Part shown: positions 8,333 through 15,444 of the stretch, piece by piece
Position numbering within the stretch: position 1 is the stretch's first letter
Layout: each line of letters opens with the position of its first letter
Assembly (NCBI GenBank): GCA_016288755.1
Contig: JAEELE010000028.1
Span: 60,071 to 124,070 of the forward strand
DNA length: 64,000 bases
Reading direction: 5' to 3'
DNA from: Oscillospiraceae bacterium
Lineage (GTDB): Bacteria > Bacillota > Clostridia > Oscillospirales > Ruminococcaceae
Program-made: the position numbers and the translations under genes
The notes under the pieces: generated by a model
Seen by the model: only the letters and a program-made list of their open reading frames with translations
Databases searched by the model: none
Told to the model about the DNA's origin: nothing

Positions 8333-9264
8333 ACGAGATCACTCTGCAATCGATCAATGAAGACATCCGCACTGCGCCCGAATCACTTGTGATCGACGCG
8401 GAAGCCGGCTACGACCGCATGCTCCGTGCACTTGCCGACGACATCTGCCGGCACGCTTCCGAGCGCCCGATCACGCTGATCTCCGGACCCTCGGGCTCGG
8501 GCAAGACGACCACCGCCTGCCGTCTTGAGCAGATTCTCGATGCAGCAGGCTTTGAATCGCACACGCTCTCGATGGACGATTACTACGCAGACGGCACGCG
8601 CAACAAGGACATTGTCGACCAGTTCGGCAAGCCCGATTACGAGTCGCCGCTCCGCCTCGACATCGACCTGCTCAACACGCAGCTGCGCCAGCTCGCAAAA
8701 GGCGAGGAGGTCGAGCTGCCGCGCTTCGATTTCGCAAACCAGAAGCAGGTCAAGTCCGGAAAGATTCTGCGCCGCCGCCCGCATGAGCTCATTATCATGG
8801 AGGGCATTCACGCGCTGAACCCCGAGGTCACAGGCGATTCGCACGACACCGCAAACCGCGTCTATCTCAGCGTGCGCACGCGCATCTCCGACAACGAGGA
8901 GCGCCTGCATCCCTCGCTGATCCGCTTTGCAAGGCGTCTCATCCGCGACAGCCGCACCCGCGGACGTTCCGCCGAGGAATCCTGCAATATGCTCTCGAGC
9001 ATCTCGCGCGGCGAAAACCTCTACATCATGCCGTATAAGCACCTTGCCGACTACGAGCTTGATACGTTTCTCGCCTACGAGCTCTCGGTCTACCGCCCCT
9101 ATCTGCTCGGCACGGTGCGCAAACTCGCCGAAACTGCTCCAGCCGAGACCGGCATTCCGATGCTGCTGCGCTTCCTTGAGGAGCTCGAACCGATGGATGC
9201 GGAATGGATTCCGGAGCAGTCGCTCGTCCGCGAGTTCATCGGCGGGTCGGTCTTTGTCGGATGA
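8329..9264 (+). CDS. Uridine kinase/phosphoribulokinase-family P-loop protein
   Basis: 311 residues. P-loop ISGPSGSGKTT at about residue 51, then SMDDYYADG and PRFDFANQKQ as in uridine kinase-like enzymes, and an MEGIHALNPEV strand. It is longer than a minimal Udk, with a C-terminal helical extension typical of nucleoside-kinase-like proteins in Clostridia. Substrate is probably a nucleoside but is not proven. Translationally coupled on both sides (ATGA overlaps with dnaI-like and SLOG genes). Confidence 0.85.
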   Translation: MNEITLQSINEDIRTAPESLVIDAEAGYDRMLRALADDICRHASERPITLISGPSGSGKTTTACRLEQILDAAGFESHTLSMDDYYADGTRNKDIVDQFGKPDYESPLRLDIDLLNTQLRQLAKGEEVELPRFDFANQKQVKSGKILRRRPHELIIMEGIHALNPEVTGDSHDTANRVYLSVRTRISDNEERLHPSLIRFARRLIRDSRTRGRSAEESCNMLSSISRGENLYIMPYKHLADYELDTFLAYELSVYRPYLLGTVRKLAETAPAETGIPMLLRFLEELEPMDAEWIPEQSLVREFIGGSVFVG

Positions 9265-9791
9265 ACCCGACCGCTGTGTGCTTTTCCGGACACCGACCGG
9301 AAAAGCTGCCGCGCGGCAGCTTTCTGCACATGATGCAAAGCCTGCTCTATGCCGAGATCGAGGACGCCTACCGGCTGGGCGCGCGGCGCTTTCTCACCGG
9401 TATGGCGCAGGGCGTCGATCTGTGGGCAGCAGACTGTGTGCTGCATCTGCGGACATATGACCCGGATGTGAAGCTGATCTGTGCGAATCCGTATCCGACA
9501 CACGGCAGCGGTCTGCGCAGGGAGGCGCGCTATCATCAGCTGACCGTGCTGCATGCGGCGGATGAGGTCGTGCAGGTTTGCCCCGCGTATGCCGCAGACT
9601 GCTTCCGGCGCAGAAATGCGTATATGATCGAACACAGTGACTGCCTGATTGCGATGGTCTCCGACATGCACTCCGGCACGGGGCAGACCATCCGCCTGGC
9701 AAAGCAGCAGGGGCTCAGTCTGCGGCTGATCACACTCGACCGCGCGCTCGAGCATTCTGAGAACCACGCAGAACGGCGCTATTACTACTGA
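9261..9791 (+). CDS. SLOG (DUF1273/YpsA-like) protein
   Basis: 176 residues. The track start at 9204 lies inside the previous gene. The ATG at 9261 overlaps its TGA and gives the family's opening strand CFSGHRPEKLP. FLTGMAQGVDLWAA and EHSDCLIAMVSDMHSGTGQTIR match the Rossmann-like SLOG fold that binds nucleotide-derived ligands. YpsA in Firmicutes is linked to cell division and stress, but I cannot assign a role here. Confidence 0.85.
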   Translation: MNPTAVCFSGHRPEKLPRGSFLHMMQSLLYAEIEDAYRLGARRFLTGMAQGVDLWAADCVLHLRTYDPDVKLICANPYPTHGSGLRREARYHQLTVLHAADEVVQVCPAYAADCFRRRNAYMIEHSDCLIAMVSDMHSGTGQTIRLAKQQGLSLRLITLDRALEHSENHAERRYYY

Positions 9792-9797
9792 ATCCTG

Positions 9798-9835
9798 AAG
9801 GGAGGATTGCAGCCCGGACAGGCTGCAGAACGAAC
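9798..9835 (+). promoter_or_regulatory. Shine-Dalgarno separated from ATG by a perfect hairpin
   Basis: AAGGGAGG (9798-9805) is followed by GCAGCC-cggaca-GGCTGC (9809-9826) and then nine bases to the ATG at 9836. In linear sequence the ribosome site is 30 bases from the start. With the hairpin looped out the distance is about 12. No other in-frame start with normal spacing exists, so the hairpin may set spacing or gate translation. Confidence 0.6.
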
Positions 9836-10726
9836 ATGGCATCCACTACAAGAAGAAGAGGTCCGAAGGCGGGCAGCATTGCGATCCCGTTTCTCATCAC
9901 CATTCTGATTTCGCTGATCGTGCTCGGCGGCGTCGGCTACTATTTCTACGGCAAGCTGACGGAGAATCACCGCGAGCTCCAGACGCTGAAAAGCGCAACG
10001 ACCAGCATCTCCGACGAGGACGTCAACGAGATCCTCTTTGCACTCGCGCCGAACGAGACCGAGCGTGCGCTGCCGGCGGTCATGCTGATGCGCTTTGACC
10101 CGGTTCGAAAGCAGATCTTCTGCGTCGGCATCCCGATCAATCTGGTGATCGACCACGACGGAAAGGACGAGACCGTCCGCCAGTGCCTTGAGAATCACGG
10201 CATTCAGACGCTCCGCAATGACCTCGGCAAGGCGATGGATCAGAAGATCGATCGCTATATCAGCCTCGACAGCACCGGCTTTGCACATCTAATCGCGCTG
10301 ATCGGCAATGTCTCCTATGTTGTCACGGTCAAGGACCTCGACCTGCGCCCCTCCGACGTCTCGCAGGAGCTGGAAACATCGCAGTTTGAGCAGCTGCTGA
10401 CCTCGACGCACTACAACAGCGAGGTCGAGCGCAATTCGGTCATCGGCTTCTCGGTCGCCGCACTGCTGAATCAGTGCGAGGGGCAGCGCATCTCGAAGAA
10501 TATCGACAGCTATTTCAAGACGATGATCAACTCCGTTACGACCGATATCACGGCGCAGGATTTCTCGGAGCACCGCCACGCGATCACCTATATGTTCGAG
10601 AACAGCAACGGCGCGGCAGCACGCGGCGTCACGCTGACCTATGACAACGACGGCGAAAACCTGCGGCTGGCAAACGGCGCGACCGACACGCTGAAAACCA
10701 CCTTCTCGCAGAAGAAGACGGAGTGA
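9836..10726 (+). CDS. Membrane-anchored, divergent LCP (LytR-CpsA-Psr)-like protein
   Basis: 296 residues. A basic N terminus (TTRRRGPK) and one transmembrane helix at about 15-38 are followed by an extracellular domain. VMLMRFDPVRKQIFCVGIPINLVI, LGKAMDQKIDRYISLDSTGFAHLIALIGNVSYVV resemble the LCP fold that attaches wall polymers. However, the usual IPRD arginine-acidic motif is changed to IPIN and other pyrophosphate-binding arginines are not evident, so catalysis is doubtful. Family assignment is by pattern only. Confidence 0.6.
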   Translation: MASTTRRRGPKAGSIAIPFLITILISLIVLGGVGYYFYGKLTENHRELQTLKSATTSISDEDVNEILFALAPNETERALPAVMLMRFDPVRKQIFCVGIPINLVIDHDGKDETVRQCLENHGIQTLRNDLGKAMDQKIDRYISLDSTGFAHLIALIGNVSYVVTVKDLDLRPSDVSQELETSQFEQLLTSTHYNSEVERNSVIGFSVAALLNQCEGQRISKNIDSYFKTMINSVTTDITAQDFSEHRHAITYMFENSNGAAARGVTLTYDNDGENLRLANGATDTLKTTFSQKKTE

Positions 10727-10730
10727 CAGC

Positions 10731-10800
10731 GGTATCTCCGACGGATGATAGCGGGGGCGCTGTTCCCCGATCCCGCAAGCCTTTGAAAAGGGCTGCGCGA
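10731..10800. repeat. Degenerate copy of the intergenic palindromic element
   Basis: Begins GGTATCTCCGACGGATGATA, then a G5/C4 hairpin and AAGGGCTGCG, matching in order the left half of the element at 18141-18318. It lies between two convergent genes. Confidence 0.6.
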
Positions 10801-10830
10801 AACGATTATTATGATTCTCCGAAGGTTTCC

Positions 10831-10868
10831 AAAAAACAGAGCCCCGCAGTTCACTCGGACTGCGGGGC
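10831..10868 (-). terminator. Terminator of the acyl-CoA ligase gene
   Basis: GCCCCGCAGT pairs perfectly with ACTGCGGGGC (10 bp, 8-nt loop) and, read on the minus strand, is followed by TTTTTT. It may also slow plus-strand transcription from the convergent LCP-like gene. Confidence 0.88.
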
Positions 10869-10874
10869 ATTTGC

Positions 10875-12512
10875 TTATCCCTTATTCTGTTCCTCGACAA
10901 GCCGTTCGCCGCCGTAAATTTTGCGGAGCTTCGGCTTTTCGATCTTGCCGGTGGGGTTGCGCGGCACATCCGCGAAGATGTATTTGCGCGGGCGCTTGTA
11001 GCGCGGGAGCGACTCGCAGAATTTAGCCATTTCCTGCTCCGAGCACTCGCAGCCCTCCTTGATCGAGATGATCGCCGCCGCGATCTCGCCGAGCCGCTTG
11101 TCGGGCAGACCGATCACGGCAACGTCCTTGACCTTCGGATTCGAGCGGATGAAGTCCTCGATCTGCACCGGATAGAGGTTTTCGCCGCCGGTGATGATGA
11201 CGTCCTTTTTGCGGTCGACGAGGAACACAAAGCCGTCCTCGTCCTCCTGCGCCATGTCGCCGGTGCGGAGCCAGCCGTCCGCAGAGAGCACCGCCGCAGT
11301 CGCCTCCGGGTCGTGATAATAGCACGTCATGACGCCCGGACCGCGGACGCAGAGCTCACCGACCTCGCCGCGCGGGACGATCTCGCCGTTTTCGTCGATG
11401 ATCTTGCTCTCCCAGCCGTAGCCCGCCTTGCCGATCGCGCCGACCTTGTGGATATTCTCCACGCCGAGGTGCAGGGCACCCGGTCCGATGGACTCGCTCA
11501 GACCGTAATTCGTGTCATACTGGTGATTCGGGAAATACTTCTTCCAGCGCTGGATCAGCGAGGGCGGCACGGGCTGTGCACCGATGTGCATGAGGCGCCA
11601 CTGTGCGAGCTCATAGTCGCTCAGCGAGACCTTGCCGCTCTCGATCGCGTCGAGGATATCCTGTGCCCACGGCACCAGCAGCCAGACGATCGTGCAGTGC
11701 TCCGAGGAGACCGCATCGAGGATGACGCTCGGGGTAACGCCGTTGAGCAGCACCGCCTTGCCGCCGACATAGAAGCTGCCGAACCAGTGCATTTTCGCAC
11801 CGGTGTGGTAGAGCGGCGGGATGCAGAGGAACACGTCGTCCTTGGTCTGCCCGTGGTGCGCCTGCTCGACCTTGCACGCATGCATCAGGCTCTCGTGATT
11901 ATGTAAGATCGCCTTCGGGAAGCCGGTCGTGCCCGAGGAGAAATAGATCGCGGCGTCATCGGCATCGGTCAGGAAGATCGCGGGAGAATTGCTCGGGAAA
12001 TTCGCGGTCAGCAGGTCGTAGCTCTCCGCAAAGCCCGGGCAGCCCTGCCCGACATAGAGCAGCATGCGGTCGTTGCCGATCGTGTCGACCAGCTCCTCGA
12101 CGCGCCCGATGAACTCCGGACCGAACACGAGCACGGAGACCTCCGCGAGCCCGACGCAGTATTCGATCTCGCTGGCGGCATAGCGGAAGTTGAGCGGCAC
12201 AGCCAGTGCACCGACCTTGAGGATGCCGAAGTAGATCGGCAGCCACTCGATGCAGTTCATCAGCAGAATGCCGACCTTGTCGCCCTTCTTCACGCCGCGG
12301 GAGATCAGGAAGTGCGCGAAGCGGTTCGCCTTCTCGTTGAAGACCTTCCATGTGATCTCGCGGCGGTAGTAATTGGGTCTGCGCGGCTCGATCAGCTCGT
12401 ACTCCTTCCATGTGATGCGTCTGGGCTCGAGGATCGAGGGGTTGAGCTCGACAAGCGCGATATCGTTGCCGTAGAGAGCGGCATTGCGCTCGAGAATGTC
12501 AATAATAGGCAT
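10875..12512 (-). CDS. AMP-dependent acyl-CoA synthetase/ligase
   Basis: 545-residue adenylate-forming enzyme. ATP-binding loop YFSSGTTGFPKAI, adenylation motif YGLSES, then GWLRTGDMAQEDEDGFVFLVDRKKDVIITGGENLYP and C-terminal PRNPTGKIEKPKLR with the catalytic lysine. Substrate is a carboxylic acid, perhaps medium or long chain, not determinable here. An odd feature is an N-terminal segment in which RRITWKEY and RREITWKVF occur ~20 residues apart, as if a short stretch had been duplicated. Monocistronic with its own promoter and terminator. Confidence 0.9.
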   Translation of the reverse strand: MPIIDILERNAALYGNDIALVELNPSILEPRRITWKEYELIEPRRPNYYRREITWKVFNEKANRFAHFLISRGVKKGDKVGILLMNCIEWLPIYFGILKVGALAVPLNFRYAASEIEYCVGLAEVSVLVFGPEFIGRVEELVDTIGNDRMLLYVGQGCPGFAESYDLLTANFPSNSPAIFLTDADDAAIYFSSGTTGFPKAILHNHESLMHACKVEQAHHGQTKDDVFLCIPPLYHTGAKMHWFGSFYVGGKAVLLNGVTPSVILDAVSSEHCTIVWLLVPWAQDILDAIESGKVSLSDYELAQWRLMHIGAQPVPPSLIQRWKKYFPNHQYDTNYGLSESIGPGALHLGVENIHKVGAIGKAGYGWESKIIDENGEIVPRGEVGELCVRGPGVMTCYYHDPEATAAVLSADGWLRTGDMAQEDEDGFVFLVDRKKDVIITGGENLYPVQIEDFIRSNPKVKDVAVIGLPDKRLGEIAAAIISIKEGCECSEQEMAKFCESLPRYKRPRKYIFADVPRNPTGKIEKPKLRKIYGGERLVEEQNKG

Positions 12513-12560
12513 GGGTGAAGCGTCCTTTCAATATGTGATCGGCATTTGCCGTACTTTATC

Positions 12561-12589
12561 ATTTTAGCACAAAAAAGCATAAAAGTCAA
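12561..12589 (-). promoter_or_regulatory. Promoter of the acyl-CoA ligase gene, TTGACT-17-TAAAAT
   Basis: On the minus strand TTGACT, a 17-bp spacer ending TGC and TAAAAT, about 50 bases before the start codon at 12512. Confidence 0.8.
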
Positions 12590-12665
12590 GGGCTCTGACC
12601 GAAATTTTTTGGCATATTTCCAAAGCGCCGGTTCAGAACCGTGCTCCCGGCGATCAATCAGAATT

Positions 12666-12730
12666 CAGGGAGCAGGGAGCAGCGAGGAGGGAGAAAGTCC
12701 AGTTAGGAGTGAGCAGTTGTTCCGTCACTT
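12666..12730. repeat. Purine-rich intergenic repeat, copy 1
   Basis: GGGAGCAGGGAGCAG, then GAGGA/GGGAG runs and TAGGAGTGAGCAGTTGTTCCG. The same modules in the same order occur at 36739-36795. This is the central part of the 357-base gene-free stretch 12513-12869, which otherwise holds the acyl-CoA ligase promoter and the ireB terminator. Confidence 0.65.
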
Positions 12731-12807
12731 CGCATATGATTATCAATCCATGCGAGAAACGCACATCTTACCTCCTCCCCCGCATTTTTCTGAAACGGCG
12801 GTTTCCC

Positions 12808-12846
12808 AAAAAATCGGGCACGGGCAGCCTTAACGCGCCCGTGCCC
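12808..12846 (-). terminator. Terminator of ireB
   Basis: GGGCACGGGC pairs with GCCCGTGCCC, followed on the minus strand by GATTTTTT, 24 bases after the ireB stop codon. Confidence 0.9.
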
Positions 12847-12869
12847 TGTCGGCATACGGCAATATTTGC

Positions 12870-13115
12870 TCAGTCGGAAAGATACGACCGCACCAGCACC
12901 TGCATCAGCTCGTCACGGTCGATGTGACGGATGAGACTCCGGGCGTTGTTATGTACCGTGATATAGGTCGGGTCCTCCGAGAGAATATAGCCCACGATCT
13001 GATTGATCGGGTTGTAGCCCTTCTCGCGCAGTGCATCATAGACAGTGTGCAGAATGCGCTTCATCTCCTTTTCGCGTTCCTCGCTGATGGAGAAGGTAAT
13101 GGTCTTGTCAGACAT
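12870..13115 (-). CDS. ireB: IreB family regulatory phosphoprotein
   Basis: 81 residues; the longer track ORF is an upstream extension. The ATG at 13115 has AGGAGT eight bases before it and gives [18 protein letters not shown], the normal IreB N terminus including threonines 5 and 7. In Enterococcus, N-terminal Thr residues of IreB are substrates of the PASTA kinase IreK and the protein modulates cephalosporin resistance. [27 protein letters not shown] is the family core. No kinase gene is in the window. Flanked by its own promoter and terminator. Confidence 0.93.
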   Translation of the reverse strand: MSDKTITFSISEEREKEMKRILHTVYDALREKGYNPINQIVGYILSEDPTYITVHNNARSLIRHIDRDELMQVLVRSYLSD

Positions 13116-13175
13116 AGTTTCAGCACTCCTTTCTGTGCGTCTCCGGCATTTCTCTCTTTCTTTGTTCTTCCTATT

Positions 13176-13204
13176 ATTATACCGCAAAGGCGGGTTTTGT
13201 TCAA
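13176..13204 (-). promoter_or_regulatory. Promoter of ireB, TTGAAC-17-TATAAT
   Basis: On the minus strand TTGAAC, 17-bp spacer, TATAAT, about 60 bases ahead of the ireB start. The -35 is a weaker match and there is no TG extension. Confidence 0.75.
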
Positions 13205-13265
13205 GAGAAACACTGAAAAATTGTAGGAATCCACATTTCCGGCGGGCGAATCTTGTGCGATATGT

Positions 13266-13294
13266 ACAGACACCGGCGCTGGACCGGGGTCTGT
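13266..13294 (-). other. Hairpin downstream of the DUF1540 gene
   Basis: ACAGACcCCGG pairs with CCGGtGTCTGT (one mismatch) about 12 bases after the stop codon at 13306. No T-run follows on the minus strand, so it is at best a weak or Rho-assisted terminator or an mRNA 3'-end stabiliser. Confidence 0.5.
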
Positions 13295-13305
13295 GTTCCG
13301 TGTGA

Positions 13306-13482
13306 TCAGCAGCAGCCGGTGCGCTTCTCAAAGGAATTGCAGTCGACACATTCCGGAACGCTCGGGTCCGATTCGTGCGTGCCGATGCTGACGCAGGACA
13401 GTGTGCAGTAATGCTCGTTGCACAGATTGTGGCGGCACTGCTCCACGGTGCAGTGAATGCTCGGATTCTTCTGCTCGTTCAT
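13306..13482 (-). CDS. DUF1540 Cys-rich small protein
   Basis: 58 residues with nine cysteines arranged as in DUF1540 ([31 protein letters not shown]) and a terminal GCC. Start at ATG 13482 with GGAGG at nine bases. Probably a metal-binding small protein; function unknown. Monocistronic between ireB and nfeD. Confidence 0.87.
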   Translation of the reverse strand: MNEQKNPSIHCTVEQCRHNLCNEHYCTLSCVSIGTHESDPSVPECVDCNSFEKRTGCC

Positions 13483-13848
13483 GATATATTCCTCCGTTTG
13501 CCTGTATGGTTTGTCCAGCCCCGCAAAACTGCGCAAGGCGGAGCAAAGCAGAGCTGTACACGTTCATTATATGCGCGGACCCGCAAAATATGCAGGTATG
13601 GCGCAAATTTGATTTTTCGCGTATATCCGTGCTTTTTGCAGCATATTATCAGAAAAATGAAACCGCATCGCTGTGCTGCCGGAGAACGGGCGCGGGCATG
13701 TGCGGGCGAGGAAAATGCAATAATCGGCGCCTACTTGATTTTGCGGGCGAAAAATGTTCTTTTTTGCATCTTGCTTTTTTTGCGGAAATGTGGTAGAATA
13801 AAGCCATAGTCAGGCAATCGGATCGCTTGACAGAAAGGGGGTTCTTGC
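13483..13848. other. 366-base intergenic region between divergent DUF1540 and nfeD genes
   Basis: Holds a possible minus-strand -10 (TATAAT at 13571-13566, weak -35) for the DUF1540 gene and a strong plus-strand promoter at 13771-13799 for nfeD. The middle (about 13600-13760) is comparatively AT-rich. I see no ORF, RNA signature or repeat in it. Confidence 0.6.
13771..13799 (+). promoter_or_regulatory. Promoter of nfeD-SPFH operon, TTGCTT-17-TAGAAT
   Basis: TTGCTT at 13771, spacer ending GGAAATGTGG (extended -10), TAGAAT at 13794-13799. The spacer closely resembles those of the promoters at 36844 and 60560. Confidence 0.85.
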
Positions 13849-14274
13849 ATGGGATTCTATGTATTCTGGGGCGTTGTCTTTGTGCTCGCCGTGATTGCAG
13901 AGGTTGCGTCCATGCAGCTGGTGAGTATCTGGTTTGCGATCGGCGCGGTCGGTGCGTTCATCGGCGTGCTCTGCGGGCTGGGCTTTACCGGTCAGCTTGC
14001 GGTGTTCGTGCTGGTGTCGCTCCTGCTGCTGCTCGTCACGAGACCGTTTCTCAGGAAGCTGCGCGTGAAGCAGACGCCTCCGATGAACTCGGACAAGGAC
14101 ATCGGAAAGCAGGCAGTCGTCATCGAGACGATCGACGCAGCGCACGGAACCGGACGTGCAAGAGCAAACGGCGTCGACTGGATCGCGGTCACGGAGAGCG
14201 ACGATGTGATCCCCGTCGACACGATCGTTGTCATTGAACGCATTGACGGCGCAAAGCTCATTGTCTCACGCTGA
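13849..14274 (+). CDS. NfeD-like membrane protein (short form)
   Basis: 141 residues. Two or three transmembrane helices (about 5-25, 28-45, 50-68) followed by the C-terminal OB-fold (DIGKQAVVIETIDAAHGTGRARANGVDW, then VVIERIDGAKLIV). It lacks the ClpP-like protease domain of long NfeD. Such short NfeD proteins partner with SPFH-domain proteins, and the next gene encodes one. AAAGGGGG precedes the start. Confidence 0.9.
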   Translation: MGFYVFWGVVFVLAVIAEVASMQLVSIWFAIGAVGAFIGVLCGLGFTGQLAVFVLVSLLLLLVTRPFLRKLRVKQTPPMNSDKDIGKQAVVIETIDAAHGTGRARANGVDWIAVTESDDVIPVDTIVVIERIDGAKLIVSR

Positions 14275-14308
14275 AACACACTACATCACAACAAACGGAG
14301 GTACAGTT

Positions 14309-15280
14309 ATGTTTTCTGCATTCGCATTTGCACTGGAAAGTGAAGGCTACGGCGGGCTGATCGCGGTCCTTATTCTGCTGGTCATCATCGTCGTCATCTT
14401 CGTCGCCAACATCAAGATCGTCCCGCAGGCAAGCGTCTATGTCATCGAGCGGCTGGGCTCCTTCTATCAGGAGTGGCACACCGGTCCGCATTTCCTCATT
14501 CCGTTCTTCGATCACGTTGCCAAGGTCGTGACCATCAAGGAGCAGGTCGTTGACTTCAAGCCGCAGCCCGTGATCACGAAGGACAACGTCACCATGCAGA
14601 TCGACACGGTCGTGTTCTTCCAGGTGACCGACGCCAAGCAGTATACCTACGGCGTTGAGCGCCCGATGGCGGCGATCGAGAACCTCTCGGCGACCACACT
14701 GCGTAACATCATCGGCGAGATGGAGCTCGATGCGACGCTGACCTCGCGCGATGTCATCAACACCAAGATCACGGCAATCCTCGACCAGGCGACCGACCGC
14801 TGGGGCATCAAGGTCAACCGCGTCGAGCTGAAAAACATTCTGCCGCCGCGTGAGATTCAGGACGCGATGGAGAAGCAGATGAAGGCGGAGCGCGAGCGCC
14901 GCGAAAAGATCCTGCAGGCAGAGGGCGACAAGAAGTCCGCGATCCTCGTGGCAGAGGGCGAAAAGGAGTCGAAGGTTCTGCGCGCACAGGCGGACAAGGA
15001 AGCGCTGATCCTCGCGGCTGAGGCGGAAAAGCAGGCAATGCTCCTGCGCGCCGAGGCGATCAAGCAGCAGAAGATGCTCGAGGCAGAGGGCGAGGCACAG
15101 GCACTCCAGATGCTCAATTCGCAGGAGCCGACCGACCGCATCATTCAGCTCAAGTCGCTCGAAGCCTTTGCGAAGGCTGCCGACGGCAGAGCTACCAAGA
15201 TCATCATTCCCAGCGAGGTGCAGGGACTCGCAAGCCTGACTGCCGCGCTCAAATCCGTTGCGGAGGATGACAAAAAATAA
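14309..15280 (+). CDS. SPFH/band-7 (stomatin/flotillin-like) protein
   Basis: 323 residues. The track start at 14228 overlaps nfeD; the ATG at 14309 has GGAGG eight bases upstream and leads into a single transmembrane helix at about 15-35. The band-7 domain follows (VPQASVYVIERLGSFYQEWHTGPHFLIPFFDHVAKV, DVINTKITAILDQATDRWGIKV), then an Ala/Glu/Lys-rich coiled coil (about 185-270) with repeated AEGEK/AEAEK units. Scaffold of membrane microdomains with NfeD. A strong terminator follows. Confidence 0.92.
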   Translation: MFSAFAFALESEGYGGLIAVLILLVIIVVIFVANIKIVPQASVYVIERLGSFYQEWHTGPHFLIPFFDHVAKVVTIKEQVVDFKPQPVITKDNVTMQIDTVVFFQVTDAKQYTYGVERPMAAIENLSATTLRNIIGEMELDATLTSRDVINTKITAILDQATDRWGIKVNRVELKNILPPREIQDAMEKQMKAERERREKILQAEGDKKSAILVAEGEKESKVLRAQADKEALILAAEAEKQAMLLRAEAIKQQKMLEAEGEAQALQMLNSQEPTDRIIQLKSLEAFAKAADGRATKIIIPSEVQGLASLTAALKSVAEDDKK

Positions 15281-15291
15281 TCCAGACTGAG

Positions 15292-15330
15292 AACCCGCCC
15301 GCGGTGCCGATGTGCCGCGGGCGGGTTTTT
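15292..15330 (+). terminator. Terminator of nfeD-SPFH operon
   Basis: AACCCGCCCGCGG pairs with CCGCGGGCGGGTT, followed by TTTTT. Confidence 0.93.
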
Positions 15331-15365
15331 GCTGTCTGAGGATTCCGCGTTCCGTGTCATTCCTC

Positions 15366-15394
15366 TTGACAAATCCCTATTTTTCATGTAAAAT
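15366..15394 (+). promoter_or_regulatory. Promoter of the clostripain-family gene, TTGACA-17-TAAAAT
   Basis: Perfect -35 TTGACA at 15366, 17-bp spacer, TAAAAT at 15389. The leader to the start codon is about 45 bases with GAGGAGG. Confidence 0.85.
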
Positions 15395-15444
15395 AGAAAT
15401 TGGATTGGTATGCAATCCGGTATTGAAATTGAGGAGGCTGTTAT

